Counted from the first letter of the stretch, positions 34,808-42,970 are shown. The stretch is 64,000 nt of DNA from Bradyrhizobium sp. JYMT SZCCT0180 (GCF_018130165.1 NZ_JAFCLZ010000001.1:281001-345000); one strand, 5' to 3'. The notes: generated from the sequence alone by a model not told the origin. Translations and numbers: made by a program.

Positions 34808-35089
34808 GCATCGCTTCCGGGCGCACTGCCGTCCAAGGCAATTACGGATGGCCAGCTGTCGCGCCGTCCGGGATCGTCAGCCTTTGGGCTCGCCGGATGC
34901 GCCGATGGCAGATCAAGGCAATGGTTGCGATTGGCGCCCGACTCATGCCGACGGAAACGGCATCCCCATCAGGGAACTGCGGATTGCTCAGAAGTCAGGC
35001 TGGGAAGCTGAGCGTTCTTCAATTACGATTAAAATAATCACGCGCGAAGCCACGGCTATCGGGCGGGCAAAAAAGCGGGAGGATGTCCT

Positions 35090-35179
35090 ATGCGAGTTGG
35101 GATCGAGATCAATTTCGCCCTTTGGGGCATGATCATTTGTGCTGTCATCGAGGCGCGTCAGACCTTCGCGCTCCTGTAA
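35090..35179 (+). CDS. Putative 29-residue hydrophobic small protein
   Basis: ATG 35090 to TAA 35177-35179 encodes 29 residues, largely hydrophobic (INFALWGMIICAVIEA). A strong ribosome site, GGGAGG at 35077-35082, lies 7 bases before the start. The rest of the 34808-35399 spacer has no supported gene. The function is unknown. Confidence is limited because the frame is short and has no visible homologue in the window. Confidence 0.4.
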   Translation: MRVGIEINFALWGMIICAVIEARQTFALL

Positions 35180-35399
35180 ACGCCTTGGATGCAGGCGGCG
35201 CCCTGGATTGCAGGCGGCGCCTCGCAGGCCTGCTCCAAACGAGCCCGGCGCGAGGTTCCTTGCCGCCGATCCGCGCGATCAATGGCGCTTGGCAAGGCGT
35301 ACATGCCTCGAATCAGAGCCGGTGGCCTTGAGGCAGAAGCTGATACTGATCCAAGGCAGCAGGCGAGCGCTGGAAACGGCGCAGCGGCCCGCGCCCCGC

Positions 35400-35807
35400 T
35401 TACGTGGGGGACTTGAAGTCCGGAAACCGGCTAAGCAACGCGGCCTTCAAGAACTTGAAATGGGCTATCGTTGTCGCAAGTTCCTGAAGCCGGCGTTGTC
35501 CGTTGGAGATCTCGTTGCCGAACAAGGTCTGGTGGTGGCTGTCGAGTGCGTCGCGCTCAAGGTACTCGTCGGTGCCATTTCCGAATGTCACCGCAGCACG
35601 GGCCAGCACGTCTTCGACGCGGCGGCTTAGGCCCGATTGCTCCTGCTCCGCCTCGCGAATGGAAGTATCCAACGCGCCCAGAATGGAACTCACCCGTAAC
35701 CGGTCGGTGTCGAGATCACGTCCGGCCGACCGAACCCTGAAATCCCGGTCGCCCGATCGATCGCCAGCATGCTTTTGCGCGCGGGCCCGTGAGAGCAGCT
35801 GAAACAT
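35400..35807 (-). CDS. Hypothetical helical protein
   Basis: Protein of 135 residues, predicted cytoplasmic and mostly helical: heptad-like stretches in VSSILGALDTSIREAEQEQSGLSRRVEDVLARAAVTF and NGQRRLQELATTIAHFKFLKAALLSRFPDF suggest a short coiled coil. Codon use resembles neighbouring genes. The TTTAAT-bearing spacer lies upstream of ATG 35807. No family name is recognised, although similar small helical proteins are common in Bradyrhizobium. It is isolated from other genes. Confidence 0.65.
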   Translation of the reverse strand: MFQLLSRARAQKHAGDRSGDRDFRVRSAGRDLDTDRLRVSSILGALDTSIREAEQEQSGLSRRVEDVLARAAVTFGNGTDEYLERDALDSHHQTLFGNEISNGQRRLQELATTIAHFKFLKAALLSRFPDFKSPT

Positions 35808-35998
35808 AGTTTAATGCCCGTCCCGTTGGCGCCGCCACGGCAGCATAATGCCCTACGTCACTCGAAGCTGGTTAATAATGATTTAATTCCGGGGACAGCT
35901 CTGTGGGCATCGGGCGTCTTCCCTTCAAATGTCGTTGATCTGAGGTCCGGCTCGCACGATCGCGGCAAGCATCGATGCCACTCAAGGTCCCCGTCGGT

Positions 35999-36220
35999 TC
36001 ACTGCTCGGATCTGCGCAAGCCGGGATCTGCCGGTCCATGCCGTCCATGCCCATGCTCGCGATGAAGGACGCGATCCTGCTGCTCGGGGAGCTTTCGCCA
36101 TTCGTCCCGCGAAATTTTTCGTTCATGGCCTTCGACGCGGACGATCAAGAGCTCACCGTCTGAGCGAACAAAGGACGCGACCTCACCGTCCCACAGCTTG
36201 GCCAGGAAAATGTCCGCCAT
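35999..36220 (-). CDS. Small conserved-looking hypothetical protein
   Basis: Protein of 73 residues starting MADIFLAKLWDGEVASFVRSDGELLIVRVEGHERKI in short pieces of beta character. GGGAG lies 6 bases before ATG 36220, which supports the start. The last third is rich in His, Gly and Arg and looks less like normal coding sequence, so an internal frame change near residue 48 is possible. A competing minus-strand frame at 35872-36126 has no ribosome site and is not preferred. Function unknown. Confidence 0.6.
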   Translation of the reverse strand: MADIFLAKLWDGEVASFVRSDGELLIVRVEGHERKISRDEWRKLPEQQDRVLHREHGHGRHGPADPGLRRSEQ

Positions 36221-36377
36221 TCACGCTCCCATAACTCCGATCGTCCGCGCAGCCCGTCTTGCAGCGCCGACACTTTGATAGTTGATATTTGACATGCCTG
36301 CCGCTCGCGCGCGTGGCGCCGATGGAAAGCGATTCGATCGAATCCGAATTCACCCGGCCCTGCATCCTGCCGGTCGG

Positions 36378-36533
36378 TCAGGAAAGAAGCCAGGTTACCA
36401 GGTTCAAAAAGACGGAGCCCAGAAAGTACATCCACACCGCCATTACCAGCAGAATCAGCCCAAGGAATCCTCCCGTGAAAAACTTCTCTTTGGCCCTGAC
36501 AACAAACGGGATTCTTTCCGGCCGCTGCAGCAT
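36378..36533 (-). CDS. 51-residue single-span membrane protein
   Basis: The frame from ATG 36533 to TGA 36378-36380 encodes 51 residues: a basic N-terminal part (RPERIPFVVRAKEKFFTGG) followed by a hydrophobic segment (FLGLILLVMAVWMYFLGSVF) and LNLVTWLLS. This positive-inside pattern with one long or two short membrane segments is typical of real small membrane proteins. It is shorter than usual annotation cut-offs. The ribosome site is weak. The stretch 36600-36819 beyond it is AT-rich and contains TTTAAAT at 36722-36728. Confidence 0.55.
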   Translation of the reverse strand: MLQRPERIPFVVRAKEKFFTGGFLGLILLVMAVWMYFLGSVFLNLVTWLLS

Positions 36534-36819
36534 TTTCGCGCGCTCTTTTTGTTTGGAGAATTGAGAACGAGGTGATGAACTTGATCAGCTCGTGGCACAC
36601 CCTCTAGTGGCGCACTGTGTTCAGTAAATGTCGATCGGCTCGGTGATCAAATAAAATCTGATTCTCAATCCAAATGTGGCTTGGGCAGTTGAATTCTAAA
36701 ATTTGGTCGGAGTAATATCGATTTAAATACCGGGAGCAGGATGACTCCCGCGATATGGCATCTCAGTCCGTTAGCCTTCTCCTCGACGGACAAAACTTCC
36801 CGATATTCGCGGATCGATC

Positions 36820-36972
36820 ATGCAGCAGGCGTCCTTGAGCGACAGATATGTGGATTTTGCCAATCACTGCCTGCAGCTGGCCGCCACGACGACCGATGAA
36901 CAGTCGCGCCGGATGCTGCGCGAGATGGCAACCGAATGGCTCGAACTGGCCGAGGTGGCACTGGCCGGCTAG
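36820..36972 (+). CDS. 50-residue helical small protein
   Basis: ATG 36820 to TAG 36970-36972 encodes 50 residues: SLSDRYVDFANHCLQLAATT, then DEQSRRMLREMATEWLELAEVAL. The pattern of two amphipathic helices with a SxRYVDxANHC start matches a small protein type I recall as common in Bradyrhizobium genomes, with no known function. Codon third positions are GC-rich like real genes here. No good ribosome site is seen. It marks the point after which the TTTAAT motifs are no longer found. Confidence 0.65.
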   Translation: MQQASLSDRYVDFANHCLQLAATTTDEQSRRMLREMATEWLELAEVALAG

Positions 36973-37158
36973 GCCGTCGATCGGCGAGGCGGCAAGATGA
37001 TTTCCAGCGTTCGGCCGGCTCGTTTCGCGCCCACTGGCTGCGCGCTCGACGCAGTTACCACTGCGCGGCAGGCGCAGCGTATGAGCCGGCTGATTTGCGA
37101 TCCGCCGAATGACGTCCGCGGCAGCGAACGTGCGTTGGGGCCGAACTTCTGCTGCGGT

Positions 37159-37530
37159 CTACCGGGTGCTCGCGCGCTTGCGCTTGACGCGATCAATCAG
37201 AAAATCATTCATCTTCTTGCCGGCCTTGAGCTGCAAGACCATCCAGCGCGGCTGCTTGCCTCGACCGGCCCACGTTTCGGACGGGTCGGATGGATTCTGG
37301 AATTTGGGAAGCACCGGAGGATATTTTCGGCGAGCGGCTCGCCGTTCCGCCACTTGCCGATCCGGCCGTTTGATTTTCGCCATCATGCCGCTGTTCAGCT
37401 TCGCAAGGCGTTGCTCCAGCTCACGTTTTTCGCTCGTTATTTTTTCGGCCAGGATATTGCCGACCTGCTCATGGAGAGCCCACAACTCATCCATGGAAAA
37501 TGACGAGAGATTGAATTTGCGAAGCTTCAT
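37159..37530 (-). CDS. H-NS family nucleoid-associated protein
   Basis: DNA-binding protein of 123 residues. An N-terminal coiled-coil oligomerisation region (MDELWALHEQVGNILAEKITSEKRELEQRLAKL) is followed by a basic linker and the C-terminal motif NPSDPSETWAGRGKQPRWM, which matches the H-NS core T-W-x-G-R-G-x-x-P. Such proteins bind AT-rich DNA and often silence horizontally acquired or surface-polysaccharide genes. ATG 37530 follows GGGAGAAGAA; the in-frame upstream ATG at 37596 lacks a site. It is transcribed alone. The nearby AT-rich motifs of the exopolysaccharide locus are plausible but unproven targets. Confidence 0.92.
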   Translation of the reverse strand: MKLRKFNLSSFSMDELWALHEQVGNILAEKITSEKRELEQRLAKLNSGMMAKIKRPDRQVAERRAARRKYPPVLPKFQNPSDPSETWAGRGKQPRWMVLQLKAGKKMNDFLIDRVKRKRASTR

Positions 37531-37962
37531 TTCTTCTCCCTGCAATATTTTTTCTGGCGACTTATTTGTTCGCTCAGGTGTATTCCCATTCAACACTTCG
37601 CAAAATTACCACATTTGATTATGGGAAATACGGGGTCGCACCGAAAAAATTTTGCGCAGGAGGCAGTTTGGAGGACAAATTTGCCCGCCACAACATCCAA
37701 TGGTTGCACTATTATTAATACTGCAACCCTTGGACTAGCTGAAGCCGGTGCAAATCGGAATCGGGCCCGACATCGTCCCGATCGGGCCATTTGAATACCA
37801 GTGAGTCCGGCACCGGCATTCAGGCGTGCGCGACCGGTGTGCGGCACCCGAAAAGGAGCGCTGCAGGGTTTGGCGTCCATGTGACCGGACCTGTCGGCAT
37901 GCACCTCGCAATCGCGTGCGGGAAAACGCGTCCCCCGACTTCAGCGACGATCGAACGATGCC
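37531..37962. other. Intergenic region without supported genes
   Basis: The 432 bases upstream of the H-NS-like gene contain an AT-rich segment (37600-37740) that probably includes its promoter. Open frames on both strands lack ribosome sites and have unlikely composition. Confidence 0.3.
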
Positions 37963-38196
37963 CTAACGCATTCGCCAGCTTGCGCGAAGCCTGCCGGGCT
38001 CCAGAGGCGCCAGCGCTTGCCGTTGTCGAAGCGATATCGCCCGGCGCAAGGCCAGATTCTCCTCGAGCTGCTGGGCGAGTTGCAAGCGCGTCTCGTAGAT
38101 ATTGCGGAGGGAGGAATCCTGCAGCTGAATTTCACGTCCAAGGTGTTCACCGACGGAAAAATCCTGTTCGTCATCACATAGCATTGGTGAACTCAT
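37963..38196 (-). CDS. Hypothetical small helical protein
   Basis: Protein of 77 residues. CDDEQDFSVGEHLGREIQLQ and RNIYETRLQLAQQLEENLALRRAI form an acidic start and an amphipathic helix with heptad character. It is the most protein-like of the overlapping frames in this stretch. A weak purine site (GGAATAGAAG) precedes ATG 38196. No family recognised. Confidence 0.45.
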   Translation of the reverse strand: MSSPMLCDDEQDFSVGEHLGREIQLQDSSLRNIYETRLQLAQQLEENLALRRAISLRQRQALAPLEPGRLRASWRMR

Positions 38197-38367
38197 CTTC
38201 TATTCCACTTTGTTTGGCGGGTTGTATTGGCGCATAGTTACGACAAGAAAGAGACAGGCATGCGGTTCCGCGTCACAGAAAATAAAATGCATGTGATGTG
38301 CTGGGACGGATCTGACGACAGCGCATTTGACCTATGCAATCAGCGGAGAGGAACTGTGGCTTTCAAC

Positions 38368-38616
38368 TCACCTTTCCGCTGCGAGCCAAGCACTCCAGCC
38401 GGTTTCGTGCTTGCGATAAAGCTCCAGCCAGCGCTTTTCTTCGGGCGTTGTTGGTTCGTCATCAAAGCTCCACGCGCCATTGCCTGAGTGGGAATCGAGC
38501 GAAAGTTGATCCAGCCGTTCGAACTCACTCGTCTCCTCCACCGTCAGTCCGATGAGGGTGCAGGGTTGAGAGGCACTGGCTTGATATCGTCTCGGAAAGA
38601 TTCGTTCATTACTCAT
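38368..38616 (-). CDS. Hypothetical small protein
   Basis: Protein of 82 residues starting MSNERIFPRRYQASASQPC. The middle has LTVEETSEFERLDQLS and the C-terminus EEKRWLELYRKHETGWSAWL, an acidic helical protein with a Trp-rich end. GGGAG lies about 10 bases before ATG 38616. The sequence is similar in style to small regulatory or hypothetical proteins frequent in Bradyrhizobium, but no family name can be given. Confidence 0.65.
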   Translation of the reverse strand: MSNERIFPRRYQASASQPCTLIGLTVEETSEFERLDQLSLDSHSGNGAWSFDDEPTTPEEKRWLELYRKHETGWSAWLAAER

Positions 38617-38973
38617 GCGCACCACTCCCACCAAGCGGCCCGCGCGATGCTAACCTGTTCGTGCACAGGTTTCGTGGTGAAAGAGTCGTCTGTCGTCGGA
38701 AGATTTAGGCAGCGCATTGCTTCTCTCATGGGCGATGGAGTTTGGACGGACTGTCAGCATGCAGCGTGCCGCGCGTGCGCACGGAGATGGGCCTGCGCGA
38801 ATCATTCGCTGGCTGAGAGTTTGCACGCTGCGGTGGCGCAGCAGGCACGCCTTGAGACGATTCCGCGAGTCGCCTGCGTATGGCGGCCACCGATTTGACG
38901 CCGCGCGATTCGCCCGCACGAGAATGGCCCGATGGCCGGGATCGGCGACCCGACCCTCGGGATGGGCGACCCC
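38617..38973. other. Intergenic region without supported genes
   Basis: Several overlapping frames on both strands (up to 115 codons) are present, but none has a ribosome site or plausible protein composition. It lies between a small hypothetical gene and the tRNA terminator. Confidence 0.3.
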
Positions 38974-39009
38974 AAAGAAAAACCCTTCCAGATCCATGAC
39001 CTGGAAGGG
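38974..39009 (-). terminator. Rho-independent terminator of tRNA-fMet
   Basis: Read on the minus strand, CCCTTCCAG and CTGGAAGGG form a perfect 9-bp stem (39009-39001 and 38991-38983) with a 9-base loop, followed at once by TTTTTCTTT. It starts 7 bases after the 3' end of the tRNA, as expected for its transcript end. Confidence 0.88.
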
Positions 39010-39015
39010 CTAACT

Positions 39016-39092
<77 letters not shown>

Positions 39093-39394
39093 TTAAACCG
39101 TTGCGCGCCTTCCAGAAAACCGAACCCGAAGCGAAAGCGGCCAACGCTTTTGGGCGTCGATCGATCCCGTCCAGAGGCTTCCTGAGAAGGCAACCCGGGC
39201 AATGCCCCTGGGTGCGAGGGGTATGTATCAACGCAAGCCTGCTTTGGAAAGGCCCATGGTGCGGTTTTTGAGGTTTTTGTGACGCTAAAAACGGCACGAA
39301 ACGGCCTCGGGAAGCCGCCCTTGCCATCAAAGGCGCAAAAGCGGAACTTTGGCGAAATAAAAGTCCACAAAAACTTCATTATTGGGGGCGGCGC
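39093..39394. promoter_or_regulatory. Intergenic region between tRNA-fMet and the GMC oxidoreductase
   Basis: About 302 bases, divergent. It should hold the promoters of the tRNA (minus) and the oxidoreductase (plus). T-rich tracts at 39265-39285 and A-rich sequence at 39340-39380 are visible. No gene is supported. Confidence 0.35.
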
Positions 39395-41002
39395 GTGACG
39401 GATACCTTCGACTTCGTGGTGGTGGGCGGCGGCTCGGGCGGCTGCACGGTGGCGGGACGGCTTTCGGAGGACCCACAGACGTCGGTGGCGCTGCTGGATG
39501 CCGGCGGCAAGAACGACAATTGGGTGGTCACCACGCCGTTCGCACTGGCGCTGATGGTGACCGGCAACATCAACAATTGGGCCTTCAACACCGTGCCGCA
39601 GGCCGGCCTCAACGGCCGCATCGGCTATCAGCCGCGCGGCAAGGGGCTCGGCGGCTCGTCCGCGATCAACGCCATGGTCTATATCCGCGGCCACCGCAGC
39701 GACTACGACCAATGGGCCTCGCTTGGCAATTCCGGCTGGTCGTTCTCCGACGTGCTGCCTTTTTTCAAGCGCTCGGAAAACAACGCCGATTTCGGCGGCG
39801 AATATCACGGCAAGGACGGCCCGCTCGCCGTCAACAAACTGCGCACCGAAAATCCGGTGCAGCAGATCTTCCTGCAGGCGGCGCAGGAAGGCCAATTCCG
39901 GATCCGCGAGGATTTCAATGCCGAGGACCATGAAGGCCTCGGCATCTACCAGGTGACGCAGAAGAACGGCGAACGCTGGAGCGCGGCGCGCGCCTACATC
40001 CATCCGCATATGAATAGCCGCGCCAATCTGCGCGTCGAGACCACCGCGCAATCCACGCGCATCCTGTTCGAGGGCAAGCGCGCGGTCGGCGTCGAATACC
40101 GCCAGGGCAAGGAGTTGAAGCAGCTTCGCGCCCGGCGCGAGGTGATTGTCGCCTCCGGCGCGTTCCAGACCCCGCAGCTGCTGATGCTGTCCGGCGTCGG
40201 CGACGGCGCTGATCTCGGCAAACACGGCATCGCAAGCGTGCATCATTCGCCCGGCGTCGGACAGAACTTGCAGGACCATCCCGACTTCGTGTTCGGCTAC
40301 CTGTCCGACAATCCGAATTTCAACGGTCTTTCGCTCAAGGCCCTGCCGCGGCTGCTCCGCGGTATCAGCCAGTACCGGCGCGAGCGCCGCGGGCCGATGA
40401 CGTCGAATTTCGCCGAATGCGGCGGCTTCTTGAAAACCCGGCCCGACCTCGACGTGCCCGACGTGCAATTGCATTTCGGCATGGCGCTGACCGACGATCA
40501 CGGCCGCAAGCGCCACAAGGGCACGGGCTTCTCGCTCCATGTCTGCCAGCTGCGGCCGAAGAGCCGCGGCCATGTCGCGCTCGGCAGCGCCGATCCTTTT
40601 GCGCCGCCGTTGATCGATCCGAATTTCCTCGGCCATCCCGACGATCTCGAAACCATGGTCGGCGGATACAAAATCACAAAACGGTTGCTGGATACGCCGG
40701 CGCTGCGCGCGCTGCAGAAACAGGACATGTTCACCGCTGATGTGCACACCGACGACGACATCCGAAAGCTGCTGCGCGAGCGTGTCGACACCGTCTATCA
40801 CCCGGTCGGCACCGCCAAGATGGGCGTTGGCGACCCGATGGCGGTGGTCGATCCCAGGCTGAAAGTGTACGGCATGGAGGGCCTCCGCATCGTCGACGCC
40901 TCCGTGATGCCGACTTTGATCGGCGGCAACACCAACGCGCCGACGATCATGATCGGCGAGAAGGCGGCGGACATGATCAAGGCCGAGATGCGGGCGGGTT
41001 GA
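39395..41002 (+). CDS. GMC family oxidoreductase (choline/alcohol dehydrogenase-like)
   Basis: FAD-dependent oxidoreductase of 535 residues acting on an alcohol. FDFVVVGGGSGGCTVAGRLSED is the FAD-binding GxGxxG motif, GKGLGGSSAINAMVYIRGH the first GMC signature, VIVASGAFQTPQLLMLSGVG the second, and YHPVGTAKMG plus LRIVDASVMPTLIGGNTNAPTIMIGEKAADMI the C-terminal active-site end, where the catalytic His precedes P-V-G-T. Start GTG 39395 has GGGGG upstream. It resembles choline, polyethylene glycol or aliphatic alcohol dehydrogenases; the substrate cannot be read from sequence. No neighbours suggest a pathway. Strong codon bias leaves a 784-codon open frame on the opposite strand, which is not a gene. 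Confidence 0.95.
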   Translation: MTDTFDFVVVGGGSGGCTVAGRLSEDPQTSVALLDAGGKNDNWVVTTPFALALMVTGNINNWAFNTVPQAGLNGRIGYQPRGKGLGGSSAINAMVYIRGHRSDYDQWASLGNSGWSFSDVLPFFKRSENNADFGGEYHGKDGPLAVNKLRTENPVQQIFLQAAQEGQFRIREDFNAEDHEGLGIYQVTQKNGERWSAARAYIHPHMNSRANLRVETTAQSTRILFEGKRAVGVEYRQGKELKQLRARREVIVASGAFQTPQLLMLSGVGDGADLGKHGIASVHHSPGVGQNLQDHPDFVFGYLSDNPNFNGLSLKALPRLLRGISQYRRERRGPMTSNFAECGGFLKTRPDLDVPDVQLHFGMALTDDHGRKRHKGTGFSLHVCQLRPKSRGHVALGSADPFAPPLIDPNFLGHPDDLETMVGGYKITKRLLDTPALRALQKQDMFTADVHTDDDIRKLLRERVDTVYHPVGTAKMGVGDPMAVVDPRLKVYGMEGLRIVDASVMPTLIGGNTNAPTIMIGEKAADMIKAEMRAG

Positions 41003-41027
41003 TTGGCATCGGCACCCAACCTCGACG

Positions 41028-41107
41028 TCATTGAGAGGAGCAAAGCGACGAAGCAATCCATTCTTATTTTGGTGCGGCATGGATTGCGTCGCTTCGCTCG
41101 CAATGAC
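41028..41107. repeat. Intergenic palindromic repeat (CGTCATTG...CAATGACG family)
   Basis: The arms CGTCATTG-AG near 41029 and GCTCGCAATGACG near 41097-41107 are inverted copies, with AAGCAATCCATT and ATGGATTGCG also paired inside. This gives a long stem with an interrupted centre. Bradyrhizobium-type intergenic element. Confidence 0.7.
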
Positions 41108-41127
41108 GGGGATAGTGCCGCTCCAAT

Positions 41128-41231
41128 AAGACTGTCGTCCTCCGCGAAAGCGGGGGACCCAGTACGCCGCGGCTTCTCGGTTCTGTCATTCGCGTCTCTG
41201 GAATACTGGGTCGTCCGCCTACGCGGACGAC
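41128..41231. repeat. Intergenic palindromic repeat (GTCCTCCGCG / CGCGGACGAC family)
   Basis: Left part GTCCTCCGCGAAAGCGGGGGACCCAGTA and right part TACTGGGTCGTCCGCC-TACGCGGACGAC are imperfect inverted copies around a centre near 41180. It follows directly on the preceding repeat, so two different families lie side by side. Confidence 0.6.
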
Positions 41232-41236
41232 GACAC

Positions 41237-41790
41237 TGGATATGTGGCTGCGTTCTCGCGACGCGATGCGCCCGAGCTTTGCCAGAAACTTCCCGCCCTC
41301 TCATCAAGAGGGCGCAGGGAAGACCGGGTGCGCGCTGCACCCGCGGTCTCGCGTGCGGTTAGCACAAAACAAAGTGCACACGAGCATACAGGGCAGCGGA
41401 GAACACCCGGCCTTCCCTGCGCAATGGCTTTACGGCTTATGCCGTGATCTCCCCGGAGACGAGTTCTTGGTTGACTCCGTCGCTGCCGGTTCAGCTTGCG
41501 CTTAGCCGACGGCTTGACGCCTGCAACGGGCGCCAGGACCACACGGTTTTGCCGTACGCTAAATCCACGCCGTCGTCAGACGTGAACCAGCGTCCATCGC
41601 AACCCGTCCAACGTCCGTGACGACGGCCGACGCCCTTCTGAGTAGGACGGGATGGCGATAGATGCGCACTGATTTGGGTCGACCGACAACAGAAATCTTT
41701 TTGATTTACAGAAATTTTCTACTTGACACGACTTCCGTAAATCGGAATTGATTTGCCCGTCGGGTTGTTTTGTCGCAGTCGAAGCAACCC
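41237..41790. repeat. Long dispersed repeat block, non-coding
   Basis: This stretch contains segments (GAGGGCGCAGGGAAGACCGG, then CCTTCCCTGCGCAATGGC, then TTGCCCGTCGGG) that I recall as parts of a repeat found many times in Bradyrhizobium and Rhodopseudomonas genomes. Several short open frames in it are not credible proteins. It fills most of the gene-free 41003-41914 interval. Boundaries are approximate and no transposase is present. Confidence 0.5.
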
Positions 41791-41797
41791 CCTCCGT

Positions 41798-41900
41798 CGT
41801 CATTCCGGGGCTCGCGAAGCGAGAACCCGGAATCCATTCGGCGACAGCGCGGGAGGCCTAATGGATTCCGGGCTCGCGCTACGCGCGCCCCGGAATGACA
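41798..41900. repeat. Intergenic palindromic repeat (GTCATTCCGGGG family)
   Basis: GTCATTCCGGGG at about 41799 and CCCCGGAATGAC at about 41888-41899 are perfect inverted ends. Inside, CCCGGAATCCATT and AATGGATTCCGGG pair as well. The same family recurs at 59789-59890. Confidence 0.8.
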
Positions 41901-41914
41901 GCGCTACGCCCAAC

Positions 41915-42322
41915 TCACTCCGAACCCGGCCCGGACATCTCTTGTAAAAGACCCAGCGCTTCATCGGCCCTGTGCTCGGGCACGAACAGATGATCGTGGT
42001 AATAGGCCGATACCGCATTCACGCTGATGCCGGCTTGTGCGAGCCGGCCGGTGATTGCGGCCAGAAAGCCCACCGCTTCCAGCGAGGAATGCACGGTCAG
42101 CGTGATCAGGCGCGATGCGAATTGATACGGCAAACCCGCGCATTCGGCCTCCTCACGCCGCATCACGAGAGTGGTTCCCTCCCGTTCACGGAACAAGTGC
42201 ACCGGCCTGAGTGCGGCAGGAATCTCCTTGACTGCCGGGATGCTGCAAAACACGAAGACGCCGTCGTGCATTTCCAGCTTCATGTTCCGCAACAATGTTG
42301 CAAGATCGCGTTCGCCCGACAC
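41915..42322 (-). CDS. ACT domain-containing protein
   Basis: Cytoplasmic protein of 135 residues from GTG 42322, which follows AAAGGGAAA. The first half (LATLLRNMKLEMHDGVFVFCSI) and the second (RLITLTVHSSLEAVGFLAAITGRLAQAGISVNAVSAYYHDHLFVP) look like a pair of ACT-type beta-alpha folds, the second with the typical G-x5-L...I ligand loop. Proteins of this group (COG3602-like) are thought to bind amino acids; the role is unknown. The frame is open upstream to 42613, but that part overlaps a palindromic repeat and the acetyltransferase gene. Confidence 0.85.
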   Translation of the reverse strand: MSGERDLATLLRNMKLEMHDGVFVFCSIPAVKEIPAALRPVHLFREREGTTLVMRREEAECAGLPYQFASRLITLTVHSSLEAVGFLAAITGRLAQAGISVNAVSAYYHDHLFVPEHRADEALGLLQEMSGPGSE

Positions 42323-42349
42323 AGTTGTTTCCCTTTGAAGAAGCTCCCG

Positions 42350-42414
42350 TAGGGCGGGTTCGCTTAACCCGCCATCTTGCACGGAGCGATCGGTTAAAGA
42401 GGACCCGCCCTGCG
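42350..42414. repeat. Intergenic palindromic repeat (GGGCGGGT / ACCCGCCC family)
   Basis: AGGGCGGGTT at 42351 and ACCCGCCCTG at about 42404 are inverted, with GCTTAACCCGCC and the GGTTAAAGAGGA region inside. It sits between the ACT-domain gene and the acetyltransferase gene. Confidence 0.6.
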
Positions 42415-42420
42415 CGGCCG

Positions 42421-42954
42421 TCACTGCAATCCCAGATCTGCCCAGCGATACGAAATGACCAGCTCCCTGGTGCCGCCTGTTTCGATCAATCTTTCGGTCT
42501 CTGTTTCCGCTGCCGCGCCCGTGCGCTCGTAAAATGCACGGGCCAGGGCATTTCTGCTCAGTACGGTCGCGGTCATCGCCTTGTAACCATGGCTGGCCGC
42601 GTAGTCGGCGCACGCCTCCAGGAGAGCCCTGCCTGCACCCTTCCCTATATAATCAGGATCCAGGTAGATCGCATAAAGCTCCGCGACACCCTTTTCATTG
42701 GTTGGTCCGACGTCCGCAAAACCAACCATGACGTCATTGTCAAACGCAGCGAATACGCCGAACGGGTCACCAATGGCCAGATGGCCCCTGCCCTTTTCAA
42801 TCCAGCGGGAAGCACGGTCTTCGACAGAGAGGCCGTTGAGGTACTCAGCCGTATAGATATCCCGGTAGGTGGACCGGGTGGCCGCGATATGAATCCGGGC
42901 AACTTCACCAGCATCATCTGGAGAAGCGCGTCTCACCAAGAAATTCCTGTCCAT
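42421..42954 (-). CDS. GNAT family N-acetyltransferase
   Basis: Protein of 177 residues with the GNAT fold. FLVRRASPDDAGEVARIH is strand 1 and helix 1, AELYAIYLDPDYIGKGAGRALLEACADYA holds the acetyl-CoA-binding R/Q-x-x-G-x-G/A motif (IGKGAGRALL), and RNALARAFYERTGA is motif B. ATG 42954 is taken because the frame upstream to 43275 runs through a palindromic repeat. The substrate is unknown. Its neighbours do not suggest a pathway. Confidence 0.9.
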   Translation of the reverse strand: MDRNFLVRRASPDDAGEVARIHIAATRSTYRDIYTAEYLNGLSVEDRASRWIEKGRGHLAIGDPFGVFAAFDNDVMVGFADVGPTNEKGVAELYAIYLDPDYIGKGAGRALLEACADYAASHGYKAMTATVLSRNALARAFYERTGAAAETETERLIETGGTRELVISYRWADLGLQ

Positions 42955-42970
42955 TTGAAATTCATAGCGA

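Noticed and set aside
36145..36600. 151-codon minus-strand frame
   Set aside because: It overlaps better-supported small genes at 35999-36220 and 36378-36533 and lacks protein-like composition.
36731..36750. Terminator hairpin CGGGAG/CTCCCG
   Set aside because: A stem is possible, but no T-tract follows on either strand.
37590..37904. 104-codon minus-strand frame upstream of the H-NS-like gene
   Set aside because: No ribosome site, mixed composition and position in the probable promoter region.
38650..38997. 115-codon minus-strand frame and overlapping plus-strand frames
   Set aside because: All run into the tRNA terminator or lack ribosome sites; a possible DUF1127-like Arg-rich start on the plus strand does not continue into the expected family motif.
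41576..41803. 75-codon minus-strand frame in the repeat block
   Set aside because: It lies within a dispersed non-coding repeat, has no ribosome site and unusual composition.
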